From Candidatus Koribacter versatilis Ellin345 (GTDB lineage: Bacteria; Acidobacteriota; Terriglobia; Terriglobales; Acidobacteriaceae): DNA of 64,000 nucleotides. The stretch's first letter is position 1. Every line of letters starts with the position of its first letter. A program made the translations under genes and the position numbers. This document shows positions 55,231 through 63,078 of this stretch, piece after piece. Location of the stretch: contig NC_008009.1 of the NCBI RefSeq assembly GCF_000014005.1, positions 2,914,001-2,978,000 of the forward strand, read 5' to 3'. The notes beneath the pieces were generated by a model. That model was not told where the DNA came from, made no database searches, and saw only the letters and a list, made by a program, of their open reading frames with translations.

Positions 55231-55280
55231 CTCTTGTCATTCAGAGGAGGGCGGCAGCCCGACGAAGAATCTGCTGTTCC
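55231..55280. repeat. dispersed intergenic repeat, copy C
   Basis: CTCTTGTCATTCAGAGG begins the element, which ends CGAAGAATCTGCTGTTCC. The opening TTGTCATTC and closing AATCTG-TGTTC boxes are shared with copy A at 1-42 (minus strand), while the centre differs. Confidence 0.5.
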
Positions 55281-55347
55281 GCGATCAGCAAAAATCACTC
55301 TCAATCTCGTGAAAACTCGCCCTCGAAGCCGAAATAAAACGCGTTTC

Positions 55348-55375
55348 CGTGCAAATTTCAGCCACAAATTGCACG
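55348..55375. repeat. 10-bp inverted repeat with one bulge
   Basis: CGTGCAAATTT at 55348-55358 pairs with AAATTGCACG at 55366-55375, with one bulged A and a 7-nt loop. CATTTTCCCC follows, so on the plus strand it has a weak terminator-like look. Confidence 0.4.
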
Positions 55376-55389
55376 CATTTTCCCCAAGT

Positions 55390-55427
55390 TTCCTTCGTGC
55401 TTCCTCCGTGCCCTTAGTGTTCAAAGA
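55390..55427. repeat. CCTTCGTG-type dispersed element
   Basis: The sequence TTTCCTTCGTGCTTCCTCCG is followed by TGCCCTTAGTGTTCAAAG. These are three diverged copies of the CCTTCGTG unit at about 11-bp spacing, as in the arms at 8281-8360 and 42621-42645. Confidence 0.5.
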
Positions 55428-55559
55428 CTTGGCTTTCGGCTCTAACTCCTACGCCGAGAGGAATTTACCTCTAACTATCTTTAGAAAGAGGAATTTGCGA
55501 ACATTCCATAGTCTAAGTCACTGAAAACAATAGAGGGGTGGGGGAGGGGTACCCCCGTC

Positions 55560-56546
55560 TCACTGCACATTCACATAGATCGTCGTCTTGAAGATCCCCT
55601 GCGTGCCGTTCGCCTGCACCGTCAAACGATGCCTCCCTGGCGTCAACGCAACATTCGTATCGATGTCCTTGCTGCGGTCGGTGAAATTCAGCGCGCCGTC
55701 GATGTAGATCTGTGTGAAGTAAACCGGCTGCCCAGCGTTAGCTTGCACATGAACCGGTGAGGAAACCGTCTGCCCGTCCTTCAAGCTGCAAATCGTGACC
55801 GAAGGATCGACCGTGCGGTCAGGCTTGCAGACATTCGTCGGCCCGGACACATTGACGTTCACTGACTGGCTGTAGAACGCCCCGCCCTGGGGATGTGCCT
55901 GTACCGTTATGCGGTGCTTCCCGGGATACAGCATCAGCCACTGGTTGGCCTTGGTGATGTTCAGACCGGTGTTGAAAAGTTCGTAGCGCACGCCGTCTAC
56001 GTAAATCAGCGAGTACGGCGAACTGCCGCTCTCGTTGATGGCATAGCCCACGTGCACCGGCGACATTACCGTCTGCCCTTCTGTCAGCGTGCAGAAATTG
56101 ATCGCATGGTCCGTTGTCGGTGTCGAGCACGGCGTCTCCTCATACGTCGCGTAAAAGGTCTTGTAGAAGCTGCCGACGGCGTCGTTGAACTTGAATGTGA
56201 TCTGCTGCGGGCCACTGACGCTGGGATCGAGCGGCAAAATCGTGTCCATCATATCCAGCGTTCCCAGGTGCTGCGGCTCCGGATAGATCTCCCTCCCATT
56301 GATGGTGAGGGTGTAGGTGATCGGCCAGTGAGTATCGGTGACCCGCATCACCCCGATTTCGGAGTTCGGGTTGAAAGACGAACCATCCGGCGGCCCGCAG
56401 AGAGTCACGCTGCGGTTGGCCACCGCAGGACCACACCAGACGTACCAGGGATTGTTGTAAGTATCAGGGGCCGGAAATTGGGCGGAAGCAACCAACGACA
56501 GGGCCAGGACGCAGAATGCAAGCACCAGCAACCAGTGAGCTTTCAA
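55560..56546 (-). CDS. exported protein with three Ig-like repeats
   Basis: This 328-residue protein begins at TTG 56546, with GGGAGG 6 nt upstream; a longer frame to 56600 lacks such a site. A signal peptide (WLLVLAFCVLALSLVASAQ) is followed by three domains of about 100 residues sharing the order: VxLCxxxxG or INFCTLTEGQTVMSPVHVGY, a central IYVDG strand, a PGKHRITVQAHP or PGRHRLTVQANG strand, and a closing VNV. Each has a Cys near its start. This Ig-like/bacterial adhesion layout suggests a surface or periplasmic binding protein; ligand unknown. Confidence 0.8.
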   Translation of the reverse strand: MKAHWLLVLAFCVLALSLVASAQFPAPDTYNNPWYVWCGPAVANRSVTLCGPPDGSSFNPNSEIGVMRVTDTHWPITYTLTINGREIYPEPQHLGTLDMMDTILPLDPSVSGPQQITFKFNDAVGSFYKTFYATYEETPCSTPTTDHAINFCTLTEGQTVMSPVHVGYAINESGSSPYSLIYVDGVRYELFNTGLNITKANQWLMLYPGKHRITVQAHPQGGAFYSQSVNVNVSGPTNVCKPDRTVDPSVTICSLKDGQTVSSPVHVQANAGQPVYFTQIYIDGALNFTDRSKDIDTNVALTPGRHRLTVQANGTQGIFKTTIYVNVQ

Positions 56547-56833
56547 AGGAGACCTCCCAGGGTATGGGGAGCAGCACTGGCCAAAGATGATGGCGGTCAA
56601 GCTGCTGTTGTCTGCGTAAGTAACAACTCATACCGCTTTGGCAATGTGGTCGTCCCCGGGGCAACCGGAGCTGTTGGCAAACTTTTACTCGCATTCCGAC
56701 ACAAGACCATTTACAACGTCACCAAAGGCCAATGCAGCTCTGCTACTTTTGCGAGTCGCGCAACCTCGTTTTTCGTTATAGCTTCCAACTGAACACCGGG
56801 CCCAAGTAGTTCTCGAAAAGGAATCCGGCACTC

Positions 56834-56971
56834 ATGTCAGACACAAATGTTTGGTTACTTGGTTTGGAATCGGTCATCGGAATCGGCGCTGTGGTGGGGT
56901 ATCTCCTGACCAAGGCCTACGCCGAAATCGGCCGCGAGTTACCGTGCCGCAAGCCCCGGCGCCGGGCGTAA
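56834..56971 (+). CDS. 45-residue single-pass membrane protein (predicted)
   Basis: ATG 56834 opens a 46-codon frame encoding MSDTNVWLLGLESVIGIGAV, a further short hydrophobic stretch (VGYLLTKAYAEIG), and a basic tail (PCRKPRRRA). One transmembrane helix followed by positive charges suits a small inner-membrane protein with its C terminus in the cytoplasm. AAGGAA lies upstream at slightly long spacing. It ends about 70 bp before the lipoprotein gene in the same direction. It is short enough that chance cannot be excluded. Confidence 0.5.
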   Translation: MSDTNVWLLGLESVIGIGAVVGYLLTKAYAEIGRELPCRKPRRRA

Positions 56972-57039
56972 AAATCGCGAACGCGCTTCGCGCGCAGCCC
57001 CAGCTAACATCCCACTACCCTGCCTGCATCAAAGAAGAC

Positions 57040-57390
57040 ATGCGTATCGTCCTCGCACTGCTGCTGATTCTTCCGTTCGTCGCCTGCAATCAACCGCAGA
57101 GCCCAGACCAGATTCGCGAAAAAACGGCTAACGCCACTGCCGCCGTCAAAGCCGACACCAAGGCCGTCGCCGACGGACTCAAGGAAGGCCTCGGAAAGAA
57201 CACATCGGTGAATATCAATTCGGCGACGAAGGATGAGTTGATGAAGTTGCCGGGTGTCACCGACGCGCGCGCCGACCGCATCATGGCCGCACGGCCTTAC
57301 GACACGACGGATGAGCTCGTCAGCAAGAAGGTGCTGACCAAAGGCGAGTACGACCAGATTGCGAACCGCATCACCGCCAAGAAGATGTAA
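57040..57390 (+). CDS. lipoprotein with ComEA-like helix-hairpin-helix domain
   Basis: This 116-residue protein has a lipoprotein signal ending in LPFVAC (Cys lipidation site near residue 16), a short charged helical linker (TANATAAVKADTKAVADG), and a C-terminal helix-hairpin-helix pair: VNINSATKDELMKLPGVTDA, RADRIMAARPYD, then VLTKGEYDQIANRI. HhH domains of this type bind DNA in ComEA competence proteins. Here the domain is tethered to a membrane. No other competence genes are near. ATG 57040 is chosen for the signal peptide; longer frames start in non-signal sequence. Confidence 0.8.
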   Translation: MRIVLALLLILPFVACNQPQSPDQIREKTANATAAVKADTKAVADGLKEGLGKNTSVNINSATKDELMKLPGVTDARADRIMAARPYDTTDELVSKKVLTKGEYDQIANRITAKKM

Positions 57391-57413
57391 CAGAATTTCC
57401 CGCGCCAATGATC

Positions 57414-57442
57414 GCCCGGTTAACGCCGGGCTTTTCTTTTTC
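57414..57442 (+). terminator. intrinsic terminator
   Basis: GCCCGG at 57414-57419 pairs with CCGGGC at 57426-57431, followed by TTTTCTTTTTC. It ends the HhH lipoprotein transcript. Confidence 0.85.
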
Positions 57443-57601
57443 TACGCAGAACCAGAATCCGTCTGGCGACGCTCCAGGGCCCTTGCGTTCCATGCAAATT
57501 GCGGCAGACAATTGACATACTGCACACCGAACGTGCAAACTGCCATTCTCCACCGTTTGGAGTGCAATACATACTAGTCTTGTAACCGACTCGAACCCTC
57601 G

Positions 57602-58048
57602 ATGACCGTGCAAAGAGTGTCGTACACGCTGGAATCGTCGCTCGACAGCGTGAACAAAGCGGAAGAAGAAGCGACAAAGATTGCGACCCGTTCGGGCTTC
57701 GATGAAGACGAAGCGGGCCGGATTTCGATGGCAGTCCGCGAAGCCACCGTAAACGCGGTATTGCACGGCAACCACTACGACACCAGCAAGCGCGTCACCC
57801 TGTCGTTCGAGACCACGGGGGACGAGCTGATTATCACGGTGCAGGACCAGGGCCCGGGACTTGACCCTACCGGGGTAGCAGATCCATTGGCGCCCGAGAA
57901 TTTATTGAAGCAGTCCGGACGGGGAATTTTTCTGATCCGGGCCTTCATGGATGATGTTCAGTTTCGGAACCTCGAACCCGGAACAGAAATTAAATTGATT
58001 AAGCGGGTCCACGCGACCACGTCGGACCATAAGGAGGCTTCCCAGTGA
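57602..58048 (+). CDS. anti-sigma-factor-type serine kinase (RsbW/SpoIIAB-like ATPase)
   Basis: This 148-residue GHKL ATPase has the N box in VREATVNAVLHGN, the G1 box DQGPGLDP, and the G2-like QSGRGIFLIRAFMDD. The organisation is that of partner-switching kinases that phosphorylate an STAS antagonist and bind a sigma factor. The next gene, overlapping by 4 bp (GTGA), encodes just such an STAS protein, so the pair is cognate. No sigma-B type factor or RsbU phosphatase is adjacent; the target may be encoded elsewhere. Confidence 0.9.
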   Translation: MTVQRVSYTLESSLDSVNKAEEEATKIATRSGFDEDEAGRISMAVREATVNAVLHGNHYDTSKRVTLSFETTGDELIITVQDQGPGLDPTGVADPLAPENLLKQSGRGIFLIRAFMDDVQFRNLEPGTEIKLIKRVHATTSDHKEASQ

Positions 58049-58389
58049 CCATGAAAGCAAGCTCACGGCAGGTAAATGGCGTCACCGTCATTGACCTCAG
58101 CGGGCGTATCACCCTCGGCGAAGGTAGTGTGGTGCTGCGCGATACCATTCGCGACGCCGTCGCTCAGGGCAACAAGAAAATTCTGCTCAACCTCGGCGAT
58201 GTGACCTACATCGACAGCTCCGGTATTGGCGAGCTGGTCAGCGGCTTCACCTCCGTCCGCAACCAGGGCGGCGAGCTCAAGCTGCTCAATCTGACCAAGA
58301 AGGTCCATGACCTTCTCCAGATCACCAAGCTTTACACCGTCTTCGATGTGAAAGACGACGAAGCTACGGCGATCGCCTCCTTCAAGTAA
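58045..58389 (+). CDS. STAS-domain anti-sigma factor antagonist (RsbV/SpoIIAA-like)
   Basis: This 114-residue STAS protein has the regulatory phosphoserine motif in VTYIDSSGIGELV, plus GVTVIDLSGRITLGEGS at the start and LLNLTKKVHDLL near the end. When unphosphorylated it would bind the kinase encoded just upstream, releasing that kinase's target. GTG 58045 overlaps the upstream stop by 4 bp and has AAGGAGG about 9 nt before it; ATG 58051 is an alternative. A terminator follows at 58414. Confidence 0.92.
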   Translation: MTMKASSRQVNGVTVIDLSGRITLGEGSVVLRDTIRDAVAQGNKKILLNLGDVTYIDSSGIGELVSGFTSVRNQGGELKLLNLTKKVHDLLQITKLYTVFDVKDDEATAIASFK

Positions 58390-58413
58390 CCCGCTCAACG
58401 TGGGAGCAAATTA

Positions 58414-58448
58414 GCCTCGCGGTCGAAAGCCGCGGGGCTTTCTTGTTT
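58414..58448 (+). terminator. intrinsic terminator
   Basis: GCCTCGCGG at 58414-58422 pairs with CCGCGGGGC at 58430-58438 (one G-U pair), followed by TTTCTTGTTT. Confidence 0.85.
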
Positions 58449-58505
58449 AGCGGGTACCCGAACGTACTCTAGCTTCGGCCATCCGCGCTCGCTATCATTT
58501 CACCG

Positions 58506-59252
58506 ATGCCCACTGCTCAAACTCTCCACTGTCCGAACTGCGGCGCCGCTGTCTCCAGCGATTCCTCGAAGTGTGTTTACTGCAACGCGCGGTTGGCCAC
58601 GGTGTCCTGCCCGTCGTGTTTCGGCATGATGTTCATCGGTGAAAAGTTCTGTTCGCACTGTGGCGCGGTGGCCCATCGCACCGAAACCGGCCCGGACGGG
58701 AAGATGCTCTGCCCGAAGTGTGGCGAGCAAGAGATGAAGACTATACAGGTGGGTAAAAGCCACTTCTGGGAATGTCCAGCGTGCGACGGCATGTGGCTCG
58801 ACGCCACCACGCTGCAGCAGATCTGCGCCGAGAAAGAGGAACAAGCAGCCGTAATCGGTATGCCCACCGAGCCGCGTGAACCCGTGCACGTCGACACCAA
58901 CTTCAAGTACGTTCCCTGCCCCGTCTGCACTCAGTTGATGAACCGCGTGAACTTCGCGCGCATGTCAGGCGTCATCGTAGACGTATGCAAAGCGCATGGA
59001 ACCTGGTTCGACAAAGATGAATTGCGCCGACTGGTGGAGTTCATTCGAGCCGGTGGACTCGACAAAGCGCGAGCGCGGCAGAACGCCGACCTGGAGGCCC
59101 AGCACGAACGACTGAAGAATGCAGGAAATGCAGGGATACCAGCGAGCATGCGCGCTGCGGTCGAAGGCGAGTGGAGCAGTGGACGCTCCGACCATTCGAG
59201 TGTGGATGCGATCCTCGACTTCGCCTCTTTCATTGCGACACTGCTGAAATAG
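58506..59252 (+). CDS. multi-zinc-ribbon protein with two zf-TFIIB-type domains
   Basis: This 248-residue cytoplasmic protein begins with two zinc-ribbon pairs (CPNCGAAVSSDSSKCVYC and CPSCFGMMFIGEKFCSHC). Then come two zf-TFIIB-like modules: CPKCGEQEM with ECPACDGMWLDATTL, and CPVCTQLM with DVCKAHGTWFDKDEL. The W-hydrophobic/F-D-x-x-x-L ending is the family signature. The C-terminal 80 residues are charged and helical. It is likely to be structural or nucleic-acid/protein binding. It is 116 bp after the STAS gene but behind a terminator, so it is not clearly in that operon. Confidence 0.85.
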   Translation: MPTAQTLHCPNCGAAVSSDSSKCVYCNARLATVSCPSCFGMMFIGEKFCSHCGAVAHRTETGPDGKMLCPKCGEQEMKTIQVGKSHFWECPACDGMWLDATTLQQICAEKEEQAAVIGMPTEPREPVHVDTNFKYVPCPVCTQLMNRVNFARMSGVIVDVCKAHGTWFDKDELRRLVEFIRAGGLDKARARQNADLEAQHERLKNAGNAGIPASMRAAVEGEWSSGRSDHSSVDAILDFASFIATLLK

Positions 59253-59272
59253 ATCACCGGCGTCCGGGCGAA

Positions 59273-59329
59273 CCCCACCGTGCTCGAACCACCTTGGTGT
59301 GGTTCCACGAAATCTTCAGCACGACGGGG
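59273..59329. other. nested stem-loop between genes
   Basis: An outer stem pairs CCCCACCGTGCT (59273-59284) with AGCACGACGGGG (59318-59329), 10 of 12 positions. It encloses a perfect inner hairpin, GAACCAC at 59286-59292 with GTGGTTC at 59299-59305. CCTTTTGT follows shortly after. It may terminate the zinc-ribbon transcript or be a structured RNA. Confidence 0.45.
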
Positions 59330-59480
59330 CCTTTTGTCCCACAATGATTCCCAAATTGTTCTACTCTGTCAAAACTTACAGTTAGGAAAATTGTTAATTA
59401 CCGACTATCCTTCCTCATCCGCCAGAATAGCTGTTTCTTAACCAGTCCCAGGCGGATTGGTGTCCAGGAGAGTGCGTTCG

Positions 59481-60134
59481 ATGAACTTCCGCAAAGCCGG
59501 ATTGCTGCTGGCAGTGCTGCTTCTATCCACCTTGGGCTTGGCCCAGACCACGGCGCAAAGCCAGCCCCCGACTCAGAGCCAGCGGTTTCTGGTGCCCGTC
59601 ACTGAGTACCAACCCATCACCGGCAAGCAGCGCCTCCAGTGGTTCGCGGATGCCACCGTCGGCCCCGAGAGCCTGCTGCTGGCCGGCCCGTGGACTGCGG
59701 GCTGGAACACGATCTTCAACTCTCCGAAAGAGTACGGACCGCACATCGAGGGCTTCGGCAAGCGCTACGGTATGCGCCTGACGGGCGTCTCGACCGGCAA
59801 CGCGATGACAGCGACCTTCGGCTCGTTCTGGGGCGAGGACCCGCGCTACTTCAAGTCTCCCCACCCAGGCTTTAAGAAACGCGCCGGATGGGTAATCGTT
59901 TCGCCGTTCATCGCACCGCATCGTGACGGTACATGGCATCCCGCATACGCGTACTACATGGGCACAGTTGGCAACAACTTCCTCTCGAACACCTGGCGTG
60001 CCGAGAGCGAGAGCCACGCCAGCGACGCCGCGATTCGCTGCATGACCGGCGTGCTGGGAAGCATGGCTTCCAACGCCTTCGCGGAATTCTGGCCCGACGT
60101 TTCGCACGCGATCTTTAAGACGAAGAAGAAGTAG
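59481..60134 (+). CDS. exported protein of unknown function
   Basis: This 217-residue protein has a signal peptide (KAGLLLAVLLLSTLGLAQ). The mature part begins with a Gln/Pro/Thr linker and then LVPVTEYQPITGKQRLQWFA. Small and aromatic residues are frequent (WTAGWNTIF, ATFGSFWGEDPRYF), with a YAYYMGTVGNNFLSNTW segment that could be an outer-membrane or membrane-associated helix. I know no function. ATG 59481 has AGGAGAG 8 nt upstream. Confidence 0.7.
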   Translation: MNFRKAGLLLAVLLLSTLGLAQTTAQSQPPTQSQRFLVPVTEYQPITGKQRLQWFADATVGPESLLLAGPWTAGWNTIFNSPKEYGPHIEGFGKRYGMRLTGVSTGNAMTATFGSFWGEDPRYFKSPHPGFKKRAGWVIVSPFIAPHRDGTWHPAYAYYMGTVGNNFLSNTWRAESESHASDAAIRCMTGVLGSMASNAFAEFWPDVSHAIFKTKKK

Positions 60135-60202
60135 CCGTCAGCTGAAACGCGCTTATTCCTCAGCAGTGTAGAATCGCATCGCTTCGCACTGCTGAGGACC
60201 CC

Positions 60203-61951
60203 ATGACCTACTCCGCGCGCATCGCGCTCGCCTTCTTTTCCCTATTCCTCTTCCTCCCGAAAATCAGTTTCGCCGTCGATCAAGCCCTCAACGGCTACGA
60301 GCCCAAGTGGTGGAAAGAAGCAGTTGTATACCAGGTCTATCCGCGCTCGTTCAAAGACTCCAACGGCGATGGCATTGGCGACCTGAAGGGCATCACCTCG
60401 AAGCTCGATTACCTGCAATCGCTCGGCGTGGACGTCATCTGGCTGAGCCCGCACTACGATTCCCCCAACGCCGACAACGGCTACGACATCCGCGATTACG
60501 AGAAAGTGATGAAGGAGTTCGGCACCATGGCCGACTTCGACGAACTTCTCAAAGGCGTGAAGGCTCGCGGCATGCGCCTGGTGCTCGATCTCGTGGTGAA
60601 CCACACTAGCGACGAGCATCGCTGGTTCGTCGAGAGCCGCAAGTCGAAGGACAATCCGTATCGCGATTACTACATCTGGCGCCCCGGCAAAGACGGTGGC
60701 CCGCCGAATAATTACACCTCATTCTTCTCCGGCTCCGCGTGGACGCTCGATCCCACGACCAACGAGTACTACCTGCACTGCTTCGCGGTGAAGCAGCCTG
60801 ACTTGAACTGGGACAACCCAAAAGTCCGCCAGGAAGTGTATTCCCTGATGAAGTTCTGGCTCGACAAGGGCGTGGACGGATTCCGCATGGACGTCATCCC
60901 CTTCATCTCGAAACTGCCCGATCTGCCGGACATCCCGCCCGAGTATCGCGAACGTCCGCAGTACTTCTACACCCAGGGGCCGCATCTGCATGAATATCTG
61001 CAGGAAATGAATAAAGAGGTTCTCTCGAAGTACGACATGATGACGGTCGGTGAGGCGTTCGGCGTCACGCTCGAGGGCACTCCGATGCTGGTGGATGAGC
61101 GCCGTCACGAACTCAACATGATCTTCAACTTCGATGCGGTGCGAATTGGACATCCCTCGACACCATGGATCGGCTGGACACTGCCAAAGCTGAAAGCGAT
61201 CTATACCGACGAAGACCAGAAGCTGGATCAACACAGTTGGAATACGGTCTTCCTGTCAAACCACGACAATCCCCGCGTAGTCTCTGCCTTTGGCGACGAC
61301 TCTCCGGAGTGGCGCGAGAAATCAGCGAAGCTGCTCGCGACGATGGTCCTCACCCTCAAGGGCACTCCGTTCATCTATCAGGGCGACGAACTCGGCATGA
61401 CCAATTATCCGTTCAAGGGCATCGAGGACTTCGACGACATCGAAGTAAAGAACGCGTGGAAGGAATACGTGGAGACTGGACGCATCAGCAAAGAACACTT
61501 CCTCGACAACGCCCGGCGGGTGGCACGCGACAACTCGCGCACTCCGATCCAGTGGGATGATTCGAGCAATGGTGGCTTCACCACCGGCAAGCCCTGGCTC
61601 GCGGTAAACCCGAATTACAAGAAAATCAATGCTGCAGAGGAGCAGAAAGACAAAGACTCCGTCTACCAATACTTCCAGCGCATGCTGGCCTTCCGCAAGA
61701 CGACCAAGGCTTTCAGCTACGGCGATTACAAGGACCTCGATCCGCAAAACGAAAAGATCTTCGCCTACACGCGAACGCTCGGAAAAGAGAAGTATCTCGT
61801 CGTGCTTAATTTTTCGAAGGATGCGCTGAAGTATTCCCTGCCCGGAGTGAAGGCGGGAAAACTGGTGATGTCGAACGAAGGTGCGGCGGAGGAGAACGCG
61901 ACCACGCTAATGATGAAAGGCTGGGAAGCCCGGGTTTACAGAGTCGAGTAA
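60203..61951 (+). CDS. exported GH13-family alpha-glucosidase / oligo-1,6-glucosidase-like
   Basis: This 582-residue enzyme has a signal peptide (IALAFFSLFLFLPKISFA) and a full GH13 catalytic core: WWKEAVVYQVYPRSFKDSNG at the start, DLVVNHTSDEH, the nucleophile in GFRMDVIPF, the acid/base Glu in MTVGEAFGV, and the transition-state Asp in FLSNHDNPR. The QVYPRSF start and length are those of alpha-glucosidase/trehalulose-type GH13 subfamilies, which are usually cytoplasmic. Export implies cleavage of oligosaccharides in the periplasm. Specificity is not determined from sequence. Confidence 0.93.
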   Translation: MTYSARIALAFFSLFLFLPKISFAVDQALNGYEPKWWKEAVVYQVYPRSFKDSNGDGIGDLKGITSKLDYLQSLGVDVIWLSPHYDSPNADNGYDIRDYEKVMKEFGTMADFDELLKGVKARGMRLVLDLVVNHTSDEHRWFVESRKSKDNPYRDYYIWRPGKDGGPPNNYTSFFSGSAWTLDPTTNEYYLHCFAVKQPDLNWDNPKVRQEVYSLMKFWLDKGVDGFRMDVIPFISKLPDLPDIPPEYRERPQYFYTQGPHLHEYLQEMNKEVLSKYDMMTVGEAFGVTLEGTPMLVDERRHELNMIFNFDAVRIGHPSTPWIGWTLPKLKAIYTDEDQKLDQHSWNTVFLSNHDNPRVVSAFGDDSPEWREKSAKLLATMVLTLKGTPFIYQGDELGMTNYPFKGIEDFDDIEVKNAWKEYVETGRISKEHFLDNARRVARDNSRTPIQWDDSSNGGFTTGKPWLAVNPNYKKINAAEEQKDKDSVYQYFQRMLAFRKTTKAFSYGDYKDLDPQNEKIFAYTRTLGKEKYLVVLNFSKDALKYSLPGVKAGKLVMSNEGAAEENATTLMMKGWEARVYRVE

Positions 61952-61954
61952 GCC

Positions 61955-61994
61955 AAGTGGGTGCCCCACCCTTCCCCGAACCGGAGAGTGGGAT
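61955..61994. repeat. GGGTGCCCCA-type dispersed repeat, copy 2
   Basis: AAGTGGGTGCCCCACCCTT at 61955-61973 contains a GTGGG-TGC-CCCAC hairpin and is followed by GAGAGTGGGAT. It resembles the minus-strand reading of 3652-3694. It lies directly between the convergent glucosidase and exported-protein genes. Confidence 0.45.
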
Positions 61995-61998
61995 GCGA

Positions 61999-62997
61999 CT
62001 ACTTCGGCGGTTGCGGTGTCGTCTCTCCCTTTACGGTCTTCTTCGGCGGCGCATTCACCTTCGGATTTTGCTTCACCGTACCGTTTTCTTCACTTTCACG
62101 CATGGTTGAGAAGCTGGTCTTCTGCCCGTTGGCGTCGGTCTGCATTTCGGCGCGGCTCGCGGCCTCAGCGGCGCGGTTCCCTTCATCCTCGGTCTGCCCG
62201 ATACCCTCCGCGTTCAGGTACGTCGGCTTCTGCTGCTTGTCCCGGGTTACTTCGCTCTTCTCGTTCGCCTGGTTGTAAGCCTGCGGATTCATCGGCGCCA
62301 CGCCTTTGTCGTTCGAGTCGCGAGTTTTTGCATAACCTGCCGCGGAACTCGTCGGCGCCGTGGTCTCGCCTACACTTTGGGTGTCCGAGGTCGTCACAGA
62401 AGAACCGTGTACCCCGGTGTGACCGCCCGCAGGATAGACCGCATGTTCTTCGGTGCTTGTGCTCACCGTCCGGGTATTCGCAGCGGCAGCCGACGTCTCT
62501 GCAGCGTTGGAACTCATCTGCACGCTGCTATTGAGCTGCGTATTGGCATCGTCGTTCACCGGACGCTGCATGAGCGCCATCAGCACAACCTGCCCCGTTC
62601 GTAGTGCCCCATTGTTGGGGACAGTCGAACACTTATCGGAGATCTGTTTTACGTCCGCAAGCGTCAGGGTGTCGCCCGTGTCGGCGTTCGCGGGCTTGCT
62701 GTCGCCGTCCACGCTCTTCACCGAGCCGCTGATCTCCACCGTCTGCCCGATGAACTGCTTCAGGCGATCGGTGCTGCCTTCGAGCTTGAACGTCTTTCCA
62801 CTGACCTGGTCGGTGACGGTGTAGTTGTCACCTGCGCTATTCAGGCAGCCGCGGACCGTTTGCGGTTTCACTGTGGATTGATCCGGCGTCGGGGCCGTTT
62901 GATTGGCTTGGATCTGTTGCGGGTCGGTTGTCATCTCCGAGGTTTGGCAGAACCCGGCAGTGGCGACGAGGCAGAGGGCAAACGTGAGCGTTTTCAT
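61999..62997 (-). CDS. exported protein with OB-like N-terminal domain and low-complexity tail
   Basis: This 332-residue protein has a signal peptide (KTLTFALCLVATAGFCQ). Residues about 45-125 form a small beta domain (VRGCLNSAGDNYTVTDQVSG, then FKLEG and QFIGQTVEISGSV) resembling the OB-like DUF5818 family. The remaining 200 residues are Ser/Thr/Asn/Ala rich and probably disordered, ending NAPPKKTVKGETTPQPPK. Function unknown. Confidence 0.7.
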   Translation of the reverse strand: MKTLTFALCLVATAGFCQTSEMTTDPQQIQANQTAPTPDQSTVKPQTVRGCLNSAGDNYTVTDQVSGKTFKLEGSTDRLKQFIGQTVEISGSVKSVDGDSKPANADTGDTLTLADVKQISDKCSTVPNNGALRTGQVVLMALMQRPVNDDANTQLNSSVQMSSNAAETSAAAANTRTVSTSTEEHAVYPAGGHTGVHGSSVTTSDTQSVGETTAPTSSAAGYAKTRDSNDKGVAPMNPQAYNQANEKSEVTRDKQQKPTYLNAEGIGQTEDEGNRAAEAASRAEMQTDANGQKTSFSTMRESEENGTVKQNPKVNAPPKKTVKGETTPQPPK

Positions 62998-63078
62998 AGA
63001 CCACCCCTTCGTTTAGAGGGGCAGAGTTGACTCAGGGTTGTAGCCCGGCGTTCATCTCTGCACTGGTAGACTAGTCGG

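Noticed and set aside
55533-55554. G-quadruplex candidate
   Set aside because: Only three clear G-runs precede a GGGGTACCCC palindrome; four runs in proper spacing are not present.
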